A stretch of DNA of 64,000 nucleotides from Notamacropus eugenii (taxonomy: Eukaryota; Chordata; Mammalia; Diprotodontia; Macropodidae). The notes below the pieces were generated by a model, which ran no database searches, had not been told where the DNA came from, and was given only the letters and a program-made list of their open reading frames with translations. The DNA lies in contig NC_092875.1 in NCBI RefSeq assembly GCF_028372415.1, positions 52,708,271-52,772,270 on the forward strand. Direction: 5' to 3'. The stretch's first letter is position 1, and every line of letters starts with the position of its first letter. Shown piece after piece: positions 34,041 through 45,470 of this stretch. A program made the translations under genes and the position numbers.

Positions 34041-34972
34041 TTTCATGATTTTCTTGCATTATTCTCATTTTTCTTCCCAATTTTTCCTCCACCTCTCTTA
34101 CTGAAACCTTGACTTTGATGTCTTCCTCTGATGGTATGTTTTGTTCTTCCTCATCTGAAAGAATGGAAGAAAACACCTGTTTACCAAGAAAGTAACCTTC
34201 TATAGTCTTATTTTTTTCCCTTTTTGGGCATTTCCCCAGCCAGTTACTTGACTTTTGAGACTTTTGTCAAGAGGAGGGTACACTCTGGGTACCTGTAAAT
34301 TCTCAGTTCCTCCAGGGTGGCACAATCAAGAGAGAAGTGTTTACTTCTCTCTTGGCCTGTGCTCTGATCTGGTAACAACCACAAGCACTCTTCTGCCCAG
34401 GATCTGCGAGCAGAATTACCTCTCCAGGGCCTCTGCTAGCTCCACCAGTCAGTGCTCCTCTTCATCCCCAGCCCGCCACTCAGGGTTGTGATCCAGATCA
34501 GCAGCTCAATTCCCTCAGGTTCTTTAGGCCTAGGACTCCAAAAATGGTCAGTGCTGCTGCCTGACTGGGAGCTAGGGCAGGACCCTGCTCCCTTCTAACC
34601 CTGGTGAAAGAGATTTTCTTACTGTCCTTTGAAACTGTCATTGGCATTTGTTCCCTTGAGAAATCTGGGAACTGCAATTGACATCCATGATTCCATGCCC
34701 TGAAGCCTGCTCTAGTTCTGTCCTTGCAGTGCTGCACAGCCAAGGGTGGGCTGGGCTCCATGAGCTGTGCTCTGCTCCGAGACCAGTGCAATAGCCCTTT
34801 CCTTTTAGCCTTTCAGGCTGCCTTGGACTGGAAATCTCTTTCACTCTGTCATTTTGTGGCTTCTGCTGCTCTAAAATGTGTTTAGCCATTTTTTATAAGT
34901 ATTTTATGGGCTATGGGAGGAGAGCTACAGCAGGTTCATCTTTCTACTCTGCCATCTTGGCTCCACCCTGTC

Positions 34973-35221
34973 AGTATTTTTCCCATACATGTGCTACAGT
35001 ACTACCCAGGGCAGGACTATCACTTCTCTTGTTCTGAATACTGTTCCACTCAATGCATCCCAAAATCAGGTTGTTCTGGCTACTGTATCTTACTATGGAT
35101 TCATATCGATCTTGCTGTCCATTAAACGTCAAGAGATCTTTTTGGATAAGTCTATTAACATTTGTTAAGTGCCTATGATACACCAAAAAACTCTCCTATG
35201 TTGTAGTGGTCCCAGGGGAGG
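34973..35221. other. Short unclassified gap
   Basis: Not the expected continuation of the L1 ORF2 at 32160, and no other feature is seen. Confidence 0.6.
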
Positions 35222-35393
35222 TAGTGTGACATAAAAGAAAGAATACTATCCCTGATGTTAAAAGACCTGGGTTCAAATCCTAGCCATGCCACCTTGATAA
35301 AAATCTCTGGGCCTCAGCCTCTTCATCTGTAAAATGAGAGAGTTAGACTAGATGCACTCTAAGGTTCTTTCAAATCCTGAATCTATGATAATC
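35222..35393 (+). repeat. MIR/CORE-like SINE
   Basis: Contains 'gacctgggttcaaatcctag', 'cctcttcatctgtaaaatgag' and 'agactagatgcactctaagg'. It is the same type as the piece at 23848-23931. Confidence 0.75.
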
Positions 35394-35529
35394 CTATGAA
35401 CAAGTCCCCTTTTGGTATCTTAGATTTATGAAAAACTTGCTCTGTGCCAGGAAGTGTTTAAGTGCTAGGAATGTAAATAGAAACATAACAGATGGTCTTA
35501 ACCTCTTAACCTTAATATATTATTGTTGT

Positions 35530-36160
35530 TGTTTGTCCCTCATTTTTGAAGAGGACCAATGGCATCATTGGTGATGTCTGGACTTGCACAAGAGTTGGAT
35601 CTAAGTGGGGCAAAGTTGCAAAAGTTGTCAGCTTCACTCTCTCCTCCAGAGTCATTGAAGTCTAGTGGCAAGACAGAAAGTCAAGGATGACCAGGTGAAG
35701 ACCTGGGATACAGTGTATGCCCTTGATGTCTTCAATGTTGGATGAAACTTTAAGCTATCCATGGTGTCTGCTTTAGCTGCCTTCATAGCCCTCAGAAAAA
35801 AATTGTTTGCAGCTGCCCATTCCACCAGAGGAAGTCTTCATATGTTTGGGATAGACATCCTTCAAACTCATCAGGGGATCTGAGACCTGTTAGCTTCTGT
35901 CAATCTGGCTTAGCCCATCTGTCAAGATGATTTTATCAGAGTGTAGTCACTGTATGCTTATAGCCACAGGTGACAGTTGAGGGTCAGATGGACACTAAAG
36001 GTGGATAAGCAGCCCTGAAAAGGACTTGGCAAGTCCTCACCCCAGAGGTGCTAGTCCTCCTTAAACACCTCATATTTCCCAAGGCAAAGCTACTGTCAAG
36101 GAGAAGTCCTGAGAATGAGAAATGGAGCTGGCAATGAAGTGAGCATGGCGTGGAAATCTC
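35530..36160 (-). repeat. Short RTE derivative (5' leader joined to 3' tail)
   Basis: On the minus strand it has an RTE-like 5' leader (counterpart of about 17860-18160: 'attgaagacatcaagg', 'gactctggaggagagagtg'). It then jumps to an RTE-type 3' end 'ggtcctcttcaaaaatgaggg' and (CAA)n. The endonuclease and RT are absent, making it a non-autonomous element. The part right of about 35800 extends further 5' than the LINE copy shows. Confidence 0.65.
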
Positions 36161-37049
36161 ACAAAATGATAGTTTGAGCTAGGGCCTCATCAATCACAAA
36201 AGCAGAACACAGCAAATGATCTTTATCATGAGAAGGATTGTGTTGTAGAGATGGATAAGTCTGGAGGATGAAGAATGGACTTGAGAATGCTTAAAATGTC
36301 CTTTTCCTGCTATGGGAAGCTGGAATGAAATGAAGTAAACAGAATCTGTGAGGCAACATGGAGATGGGGAGGTGTCTAGGATATGTTGAGCTAATGGTGG
36401 GGGAGACAGCATGAATAGCTCAGGACTCCCTATGTACACAGTCCCACTATGGTCAATCTTTCCGTGTTCCTTCTTATCAGTTTCTCTGGTTAATGTCTGG
36501 AGGCTCATTCCCTTTCTTCATCTCTACTTCCTGCTTAAGCCTGAACCAGGTCTGCAAGTTTTCAGTTATGGGAAGGGAGAGAAAACAGATCAGCTCAGGG
36601 AACAAGTTTTCAAAAGAAGTAGAATAATAAAGAAGCAATGAGGTAGAGAGATGATTGTAAAGATGGGATCTGAATAAATGCAGCATATTAACTCTCCAAT
36701 AGGAGGCTAAGCCTCAAAAACTTCAATCAGGTTTTATTCTCTGGGCTAACCTTGTGTCTAGTAAACCTTTCTGTAAATCCTAAAGTCTTTAGTGTTTAAT
36801 CCTGGGAAGGTCAGCTGTTCCTTGGACAATCTTGTCAGTCATGGAAGAAGAAGAAAGAACAGGCTAGCCCAGTGGACTCTCTAGGCCTCAGAAACCCTAA
36901 GCAAGGATAGGAACAACTTTGGTAGAGTCATCCTAAGCCCTCAAAATAAGAAGAGACCTGGAAAATCTGAGAATAAGGATTCAAAAAGTCAAAAAAGTAA
37001 GGACAAAAAAAAATCTGAGACAATAGCCCAGCTTTCTGTCTTTTTACTG
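36161..37049. other. Intergenic, no feature
   Basis: No coding or repeat family is recognised on either strand. Confidence 0.55.
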
Positions 37050-37200
37050 GCTGAGCCCCACATCTGGAATGTTCTCTCTCCTCACCTTTGCCTACTAGCA
37101 TCTCTGGCTTCTTTGAAGACTCCACCTCCTGTAGGAAGCCTTTCCTGAGTCTTCCTCTCTCCCTACTACTGGTGCTTTCCTTGGGAGATTACCTTTCATT
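37050..37200 (+). repeat. LINE2 (L2) 3' fragment
   Basis: The diagnostic order 'catctggaatgttctctctc', 'tctggcttctttgaagact' and 'cacctcctgtaggaagcctt' matches the end of the ancient L2 LINE as I recall it. Confidence 0.75.
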
Positions 37201-37639
37201 TATACCATACATGTCCTATATATACACAGTTATTTCTTCCTGATAATGTATAAGGAATCTCTTAATGTGCTCCACCTCTCCATTGTTGAGGCATTGGCCT
37301 AGTAAAATGTTAGCAGATCCAGCTTAACTAGTCCTTATATCTAGCCATGTTTGAGAGGTGATTAAATAGATCAGCAGTGAGAAATAGAGACAAAGGTGGT
37401 AAAAGCAAAGGGGAAAAGTAGATGAAGGGAAAACAGTGAAGGAGGACAGAGAAAGAATGGGACAGATTGGAAGTTTCTTGAAAGCAGAGTGAACATTAAG
37501 TTGAACAACTGTGTTACCTTAGCAATGAAGGATCACCTGAGAGCAATTGTAAATGTCTTTGTAAAAGCATACCCATATTTTGTCCAATATATCAAATTCT
37601 GGTCAAAATTTGTAGCTTTATACTATATGGATCAAATAT
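37201..37639. other. Intergenic, no feature
   Basis: Unclassified sequence with no gene-like frame. Confidence 0.55.
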
Positions 37640-37697
37640 ATACATATATACACACACATTACACACACATACTCACACACATACACACATCACATAG
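37640..37697. repeat. (CA)n-like microsatellite
   Basis: Imperfect TACACACA tract immediately left of the SINE at 37705. Confidence 0.9.
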
Positions 37698-37704
37698 CTG
37701 CCTT

Positions 37705-37965
37705 AGGGCAGCTATGTGGAGCAAAGGATAGAGCACCACTCCTGAAGTCACAAATGCTTGAGTGCAAATTTGGTCTCAGCCACTTAATTGCTGTATGACC
37801 CTGGTTGAATCACTTAACCCTGTTTGCTTCAGTTTCCACATTTGTTAAAGAGTTGGAGAAGAAAATGGCAAGCCACTCCAGAGTCTTTGCCAAGACAACC
37901 CCAAATAAGGTCATGAAGAACTGGATGCAAGTGAAACAACTGAACAGCAACAACAAAATTATAGT
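37705..37965 (+). repeat. tRNA-headed SINE with BovB/RTE-like tail
   Basis: The head 'gggcagctatgtggagcaaagg' is followed by 'agagcaccactcctgaagtc' and the tail 'gagaagaaaatggcaagcc', 'actccagagtctttgcc', 'ggtcatgaagaactgg' and 'caacaacaa'. The tail resembles the 3' end of BovB-type RTEs and differs from the SINE family at 15655. This is a second SINE lineage with a shared head and a different mobilising LINE. Confidence 0.8.
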
Positions 37966-38235
37966 GACCACCAAATGACCAACCTAAAGCATAGGATGCT
38001 ATTACTATTTGAAGTTATCCTGAATAAATTTGATCAGAGAAATACTTGATGATGTTCACAAATTGGATTTTGCTTTAATCTTATGGTGAATTTTTTTCAG
38101 TTAAACAGTATGGATAAAAGACTTATTTTTTTGTAGAATTTTTAATACAAGACAGGTAAGTCTTAGATAAACAGTGAGTTGATCCTATTAGGAACAAAAA
38201 GTGGAACAGATTCCAGACACAATATCACATTTAAC
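37966..38235. other. Intergenic gap, no feature
   Basis: Unclassified sequence before the pseudogene's poly(A) end. Confidence 0.55.
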
Positions 38236-39152
38236 TTTTTTTTTGCTTTCACACACTTCCCATTGTATGCAATGACTATTGATTCACCAAAACTAGTTTA
38301 ACAGTCAGGTAGAGACTGGAGAAAAACAAACTTGAGAAATACTTTTTATTTCTCTCAAAAGAGAAAGAGGCAAAAATAAGTAAATGACTTTTAAAGTTCT
38401 CTTCACTTACAAGATCTTTAAATCCTTAAAAGAGCAGTTTCCTTCCAAAGCATATGCCATCTTAAAAAATCTTAGCAGTGCATATATATGCACTCACACA
38501 AAACATGCAGCTCCATTGTCTCTTGAAAAAAATTTACATAAAAAAATTCAAAACTTTCTGTAAAACTGTTCCCCTTGTGTCATTCCAGGACCCCAAACCA
38601 TAAATACATGCTTCTCATTTCCATAGGAAACACAAGAATAGAAGAAGCCTTTGACCACAACTGTCTCCTGATGGTTAGAGTGACAACTTCTCTCTGCTTT
38701 ATTCAACCCGTTTAAGTAAAGTGCAAACAGAATCCAGTAAAATGTGAGAATCCAGTGGAAGAGAAAAAAATTAATTCCAACCCTGTGCCATGTACTTCAA
38801 AAAAGTTACACAAAACAATTCAGATTTTATCAATTCATCCTTTTTAGTTACTTTTTATTTCTGAAAGAAGCTCTTAATGCAAATCAAAAGCAGTTCCTGA
38901 GTAACTGCAGTAAAGTGTCTTTTTAATTCAGCTCGTTTTGGTTCCGTCTTAATTTATCTTCCAGTTTTCAAGTTTAACCACAACTCTTTTCACTCTAGAA
39001 TGTGCAAGTTCAATAGCATCAGCTCTTAAGTCCAGTGGCTGCAGACATCCCTGCAGTATTGTCTGGGGGAAGTGTGAGCTGCTTAGGGTGTGTTCCCACA
39101 ATTGCTGTAGAGAGCATCCCAAGGACCAAAGCCTCCAACACCTGAGGCTCCT
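38236..39152 (-). other. GTF2H1: 3' UTR and poly(A) tail of the GTF2H1 retrocopy
   Basis: About 0.9 kb of 3' UTR. It includes AATAAA-type signals (e.g. gttgaataaagcagagag near 38690, and 'gaaataaaaag' near 38350) and a terminal A9 tract. Two signals suggest the parent transcript's distal site was used. Confidence 0.75.
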
Positions 39153-40905
39153 TCATGTCTTCAGCAGGCGCTGGAACTGCCATGTGTGAAGTTTATTGTA
39201 CACGTGTGTAGCATCTCTTCTATGTGACTTACCAAATTTGTGCTTAAATATTGTCTCCGAATTTTTTTCTTGAAATGGGCAGAGCTTAGTAGCTTGGAAT
39301 CATACCAAATTACCCCTCATCCTCACTACCTTTTCTTCTAGAAATGGCATGTTAACTGGAAAACAAGACCAGAAATGCCTCAACAGCTCCCCCATGGCCA
39401 CATACAAGTTTGAGCTCTGATTGAACGTCATTGGGCAACATCTGGTTTATGACTTGCTGTAATTCTCCCTGCCTAAGTGTTCCTCCAGGGGATAGGGCTG
39501 TGATGGTACTACTTGTAGCACCACTTGAAAGAACCTGAGTCAGTTTCAGTGTGTAAGTTTCCACGTTTTGCTTAATACTCTGAAAAGAATTGATAATATC
39601 CTGACTTGTTGCATACTGGAGGGATTGAATTGGAGTTGGGCCGTGATAATACCTATCTGACTTCTTCAGGCTTAGTACAATTGCTTTTATGCTATTATTT
39701 TCCCCAAAATCTTCATATTCAATGGATTCCTGTAACTTCACCCTTTTGACTGGTGGCTGAAAGAAGTCTGAATCCCCTCAATTCCCACCTGTGCTGCTGT
39801 TTTCACTGTTGTGATCATTTTTGTGCTTCATGTTTCCTGAGACAAGCTGCCAGGATCATAGCACTATGGTTAAATCAAGTGATGATCGTGGCCTTGCCAG
39901 CTCCCTTTATGGATTTTGAAGAGTTGGAAGTAGATGACACAGGGGAAACTCCATAGCCTTCATCTAATGATTTATCCTCCAGTGCTGTCAAATCTAGCAG
40001 TGGGTTTTTCACTCCTAGTGAAAGCATTGTTTTTAAACCCTTTTCTTCCATTTTATTATATTCTGCAAACAGATCTTTTGGCCCTGTGTTATAATCCAAT
40101 CCCTATGAAAATAATGGGATTGAGAAAAACCGTTTCTAGAACTCTTTTTCTGTCACGTCACGTGGCCCATTTTCTGCATTTCATTTTTTTCTATTAAGTA
40201 GGTCCTAAATATGGATTCCATGATATCAGAAGTTAAGTTATATCTTCGTCCATTACAGCAACTATCTGGGGGCAGACATCAGTCAAAAATGCCCACATCT
40301 TGCTTGGGACTGGATACTTGAGCGCTGTCCATAGAAGTCATGCTGAAATGATTGGCCCAGAATTCCTCAGCACTGATCAGCAGACTTAAGCCGGGTCTTT
40401 ATAAGGCTAAAACAAATAGGACCTAGTTGTAGCATTCTCGTTTTCTCGTCCAGTTCTTCATGGGCTTTCCTCTTGAATTTGGGCAGTAACTGCTGCCCAT
40501 CTCTCACAGCGTCTTGATCCTTTACAGCTATGCTTCCACTAGAAAAATGGAAGCTGGTTGTGTCTCCTGTCCTCAGGACCAGATGAAGCTGGATTTCAGT
40601 TTTTCCTTCTGACCTTATTTTCTGCATTTCATGTCTGCGCACGTATGGCTGATTGTAAACCCGTCTCTGCCTGCAGGTGCTCACGCTCTCCTTCCCGCCA
40701 TGAGGTCCAAGGCCCCGTCCTATTTCTTCTGTCGCACCTTCTTTACAATCAGTGCGGGCCCGGGCCCAGAGAGAGGTCGGTGGGGCCAGCTTCTTTCCGC
40801 TCCTCTCTTCTCTGGCACTGCCTGGCAGAGCCCGGACTCCAGCTACCGCCGCTGCTGCTGAGGGGAATCTGGTCTCTTCCATGGCCGGCTGGGAGGACAA
40901 GGGGA
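38236..40905 (-). pseudogene. GTF2H1: Processed pseudogene of GTF2H1 (TFIIH p62)
   Basis: The parent encodes the p62 subunit of TFIIH, used in transcription and nucleotide-excision repair. On the minus strand an intronless copy runs from [10 protein letters not shown] (about 40750) through the PH-like domain ([10 protein letters not shown], 40450), AEEFWAN (about 40365), LTSDI(M)ESIFRTY (40210), [17 protein letters not shown] (40000), [17 protein letters not shown] (39640) and [26 protein letters not shown] (39230). The stop is at 39153-39155. Frameshifts and stops are scattered (e.g. a TAG soon after VRQKK). The long 3' UTR ends in A9 (T9 at 38236-38244). The N-terminal seven or so codons are not recognisable. 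A GC-rich stretch to about 40905 probably derives from the 5' leader. Confidence 0.93.
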
Positions 40906-42414
40906 AGGTCTACCAAAGTGATCATTAGGACACAAAAGTTGGGCTCACTGAAGAGCACCGGGATCAAAAGCAAACTAGCTTGGGCTAAGTAAAAGAAAAC
41001 ATGTTGCCAGTGGGACTATTGTATTGTATCCAGAAGTTTAACCTTATTGCTGAGTTAAAAAATGGCCACATAACATTTCTTGGTAGTTTTTTTCATCTAG
41101 TGTCCTTTGGCTATGTGCATAGGACTTAGTGCTGAATGTAATACCCAGTAAATCAAGCTTCCAAGTCCTCTGGGACCTTCCAATATGAAATGAGCCCCAC
41201 TAATATTGAGAAATAACCATTATTCATTTTGACAATTAACTCAGTGTATATATAGAATTATAACATGGTCTGTATTATTAACAGCCCAGAATCATATGTG
41301 AAGAGATACTTAAGTACACTATTAACAGAAAGTGATTACCAAAGTTACCAGTGTGGGTATATCTAATCCTTAGAACAGTTACCTTAGGACTGCTTCTCCT
41401 CATTTATATGATAAATATAATATGTATAATAAATCTTTGATTTATTCCTGGAAATTGTTATAGTTCCTGTTGGAGGAGGAGGCAAAACAATTGAATAGCA
41501 TGGGAGCCAAATAGACTAGACACAAGGTTGATGTTTTTGGAAGGAGCTCTTTAGAAGCAGATTTGCTAATTTGCTTAATTAAAATATTAAATGAATTTTA
41601 AAAAGATTCAATCAATTTAAGTTAATATATAAGATTAAATAAAACAAAGTGTCTTTCATAGGTAACCTAGCGTCAATAGAAAATAACTAAGTAGTTTTTC
41701 TGGTAGTAATGATGGATTATATCATTCTAACTCCACACAACCTTTTGAAATTTTTTTTTTGTAATATGAATTAGAAAATCAAACATGAACATTTGCATAT
41801 ACAAAGAAGGCTAGAAAAAAGAAACTTGTTTATAAAACTGAAAATCTATTAAATATAACTTTAAATATGTATTTACATGTGTGTATATGTATACACATGT
41901 ATACTCAACCATGTTAAATATAAAGGAATTTTTTATATAATTTAATGTGGTTATATATAAATTTATGTTATTTGCTATATATGTATTATGTATGCTAGTA
42001 TATATAATATGTGTTATACATATTACATATGTACATATATATGTAAATTTAACATAGTTGTACCAGCACTGCCCAGTTTGTGACACCTGAGCTTTCTTCT
42101 CCCACCTTCTATCTGTGTATACACACTATACTGTCTTTTTTTGACAAATATACAAATGGGAAACTACTAGCCATGAAAGAGAGTTTTTTGTATACAACTC
42201 AACCATACAGGGGTAACTTTTATTTTGACAGCCTCATTTCAAAGTTGCAATCCCTAGGCTAACTGGAGATAGCCAGATGTGCTATACCATAAGATTAAAT
42301 GTTGAGCTAGTTGCTTTACCAAACTTGACTTCATCCCCTGCCCATATTTTAATTCCATTCTTTGTATGTTCATTTCTCCTCCACCATTGATTGAATTGAA
42401 GGCTCCTGGGCTAT
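40906..42414. other. AT-rich intergenic DNA
   Basis: No gene is seen. 41800-42060 is very AT-rich with TATATA/TATGTA clusters. No repeat family is identified. Confidence 0.6.
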
Positions 42415-42840
42415 ACAATGGCTCCCACAAGTTGGTTGGTCACACCGTGGTAAAACCATTTCAGTAGACTAAAAAAGGCTAAACAAAGCAACCTACAGGC
42501 CTCAAATCCATCAGTAAGTTAGAGGATGTCTACTCCAAGCATGTGATGACTTCTCCTGGTGGAATGCATGTTCCAATGGCCAAGAAGGTGGCTGAAGCAG
42601 GTGCTGTGGAGCACTTAAAGCTTTGTCAGACATTGAAGACATCCAGGTCGCCCACTTCAACCTGCACCATCTCCAGCCATTTTGACTTTTCTCTTGCCAC
42701 TGGACTTCCATGACCCTGGAAGAGAGTGAAGCTGACAGTTTTGTACAACTTTGTCTCAATTAAATCCAACTTATGCACAAATCAAGGTATCACCCCATGA
42801 CGTCATTGGAACTCTCCAAAAATTGTAGGACAAACAGTAT
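42415..42840 (+). repeat. Short RTE derivative, second copy
   Basis: Shares 'gtgatgacttctcctggtgg', 'ggctgaagcaggtgctgtgg', 'gacattgaagacatcc' and 'ctggaagagagtgaagctga' with the RTE leader at 17880-18150, but has no LINE coding region after it. It ends near 'cccatgacgtcattgg'. Confidence 0.7.
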
Positions 42841-42854
42841 AAAGTTTGTGAAGC

Positions 42855-43028
42855 ACATTCTTCTTCCTCACAACAACCTGGGAGATGGACGCTATTATTA
42901 TCTCCATTTTACAATGGAGGCTGAGTAGTTAAATGATTTGCCCAGGGTCACCCAGCTAGGGTCTGAAGCACTCAGGTCTTCCTGACTCCAAGGCCAGCAG
43001 TCTATCTACTGTACCACTTAGCTGCCTA
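42855..43028 (+). repeat. MIR-like SINE
   Basis: Contains 'tctccattttacaatgg', 'gatttgcccagggtcaccca' and 'tcttcctgactccaaggcc', which is the MIR/CORE core and tail. Confidence 0.85.
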
Positions 43029-43555
43029 ATAATGACAACATTAAGTGGGAGGTATTGCAAGCGTTGGCCTGAGAGAATGAGGCCCAGAGTAATGTTCCAT
43101 TAGTACAAGTCTACTGTGGGTTTTCTAAAATGTCAAATTGTTTCTTAAGCAATACTTCAAGCACTGGAACGTTGTAGCGTCAGGCTTTTCTGGTTTTAGG
43201 CAACAAACCAGAACAAACCTTTAAGATGGTTTGATAGCCTCCTTTTCTGCACTTCTGGCACATGCCACAGCTGTGACATCTATCTCTGTGGCAAATTCTG
43301 TTCCTGACACTTGGATGTGTCAACTCTCCTGAAAAGGAGACTTGAACGAGCTTGCTCTGTTCTTTCAGATGTCAACTTTCCCCTCATATGTAGAGAGGAG
43401 GAAAGAAACCAACTATGGAGGAAAAGCATCTTCTGTGTGCTAGAGTCTAACACACAAATCCTTTGGATTGTTCTATAACGTTTGGATTCAGTCAACTTCA
43501 GAATTTAGAAGAGCCCATGTGGCCTTAAGGCCGCAGGTTCTCCACCCCAGTGCTA
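43029..43555. other. Intergenic, no feature
   Basis: No coding potential or named repeat. Confidence 0.55.
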
Positions 43556-43790
43556 GATAGTGTGCTAGGTGCTTTTCAAATATTTGCTCCTCAGAACAAT
43601 GCTGGGAGGTAGGTGTTATTATTACTTCCATTTTATAGATGAGAAAATTGAGGCAGAAAAAGTTAAATGACTTGGCCAGGATCACACAGCTAGTGAGTAT
43701 CTAAGGCCAGATTTGAATTCAGATCTTCCTGGTGCCAGTCCCCGAGCTCTATTACCCCACCTAGCAGCCTGTGAAATGTGAACAGCACTC
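43556..43790 (+). repeat. MIR-like SINE
   Basis: Contains 'ttccattttatagatgag', 'aaattgaggcagaaaaagtt' and 'cttggccaggatcacacagc'. Confidence 0.85.
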
Positions 43791-44270
43791 TAGCCATGGT
43801 ACCACCTAGCTATGTGAACTGGGCAGTAAAATTAGAGTTCTTTCCTCGGCATAAAGGTTATGAACTTTATTTCAAAATCTCCATCTTCAATGAGGAATTT
43901 AATGACTAGTTTCCAAATATTTCCCCTGATCATAACCTCACTAGGGATGTTAGAATATGCACAAATGACAAACAGGGACACCTGTTTTTAATGAGTATTT
44001 CCTATCTCTCCAAATTACCAAACTTTATATTATTTGATGACTAATAACTTGATGACATTAGTATATTATTATCATAATGCAAATATTTTCAAGTGAGATC
44101 CTATTTGTAAAGTACTTATAATGCCTGGCAATAAGAACTTAATAAATCCTTTATTTTTTTTCCCTTCCAAATAATTCACTTTCTCCTATTTTGTTCACAG
44201 TGTCATCAGTCACTCCTAGTATCAAATGTCCTTGAATTGAAGGCTTCATGCTAACCAATGTATGCCTTAA

Positions 44271-44301
<31 letters not shown>

Positions 44302-45390
44302 TCCCATACTACCCATTTTGTTTTAAGATGTAGTCTGTATATACAACAATGCAAGAAATAATAACATAGAAATAACAAGACAAAGTGCTGGGGAAGATGC
44401 GCAGATTAGGAAATTTATTAGCTATGTGTTCTTAGAACAAGTTAATTTAGTTTTTCATTCTGTAATGTGGATAAAGGTAGTGCCTAACATTTATTGATAA
44501 TTTATTGAATCAGAAATATTACATTTGCTCTTTTATTCTGTATTCTTTTGGTTTGTGGAATACATTGCTAGAAGAATGATGTAAACAGTTCATTTAGAAA
44601 TGCAATAGATAATAATAATGTTTTTACTCTGAATTTGGTACAGCAGAAATCTCTTTAGGATTTCTTCATTTATGTAAGTGCAGCAAGCAGATTGTGTAGC
44701 TGTGGCATCAAAGGATTTGATTATATTTATGCGTAGGGGACAAGAACTGAACCTATACTCAGTCCGCCTCTCCCAGAATGACTGATTTATTGTTTTACAA
44801 CTAGAGAGGAAGGTTATTTCACTGATTAGAAAGAGGAGAGTTTGAAAATGGTGCCAGTGAAGATTTAAAGGGGAGAAAAAAATTGACTGTAGCTTATGCT
44901 TTGAATAGATCTGGCACTTAAAAAACTACCTGCTTATTGTTTACTCTTTCCTGGTTCACAGAAAAGAGAAAAATTTGTGTAAATCAGGTAATAACCAAAA
45001 TGTAAATGTTTTATTATAACATTTGCTTAGAACTGTCTTGCCTCTTGTGCACAAAAAGAGAAACTCATTTAAGACAGCAACTTGAATGGAAGTTAAATTT
45101 ACTTGGAAAAACACTTTGTGTTACTTCTGTGAATAATATAACAGAATTTAATTAGGCTAGATTTTTTACAAGCTAAATTAAAGATTTTTTATAATTGCTA
45201 AAGAACATCTTAATGGATTTTTAGAAGATTTCAGCCAAGACTAAGGTTAAAATTGCATGGTATAAACATCTCTTCCCTTCTGGGAGGATGAGAGAAAGAT
45301 GAAGTGCTTTCATTTTCTAGGGGATAACACAATTGTATTAATTAGCAATAATTCAATAGTTTCACTAGCATGAGAAAATTAATGGTAATG
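43791..45390. other. AT-rich intergenic DNA
   Basis: No gene is recognised. A TA/GTATA microsatellite lies at 44270-44302. Confidence 0.6.
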
Positions 45391-45470
45391 TTTCACATTA
45401 AGGAATACAAATATTTAATAAGTCATTGGCTTTTAATAACAACAATATATGCTAAAATAAAAAAATGAGG
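45391..45470 (+). repeat. Direct repeat copy A (about 80 bp)
   Basis: Closely matches 47071-47149, with 'gaatacaaatatttaat' and 'aacaacaatatatgctaaaataaaaaa' cores. It may be part of a decayed retroviral leader or LTR pair. Not classified. Confidence 0.65.

Larger units (their letters stand above)
32165..34972 (-). mobile_element. ORF1-only L1 element (minus strand copy)
   Basis: Mirror of 8514-12171. 3' end at 32165-32230, purine-rich (minus strand) region to 33000, TG microsatellite, ORF1 (33200-34040), 5' UTR to 'ggagccaagatggcagagtag' at 34972. No ORF2. It abuts a truncated + strand L1, and no convincing target duplication is visible, so a later deletion probably removed its left or right flank. 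Confidence 0.85.

Noticed and set aside
32165..34990. Target duplication for the minus-strand ORF1-only element ('gccagct' against 'gtcagta')
   Set aside because: The match is weak and gapped, and the L1 host sequence does not resume on the right side.
36161..37049. Small open frames (e.g. near 36411-36641) as genes
   Set aside because: No start context, domain or splice structure supports them. Frames of this length are expected by chance.
40560..40900. CpG-island-like promoter or novel 177-codon gene on the minus strand
   Set aside because: The frame mixes GTF2H1 retrocopy sequence in shifted frames with its probable 5' leader. GC content comes from the parent mRNA.
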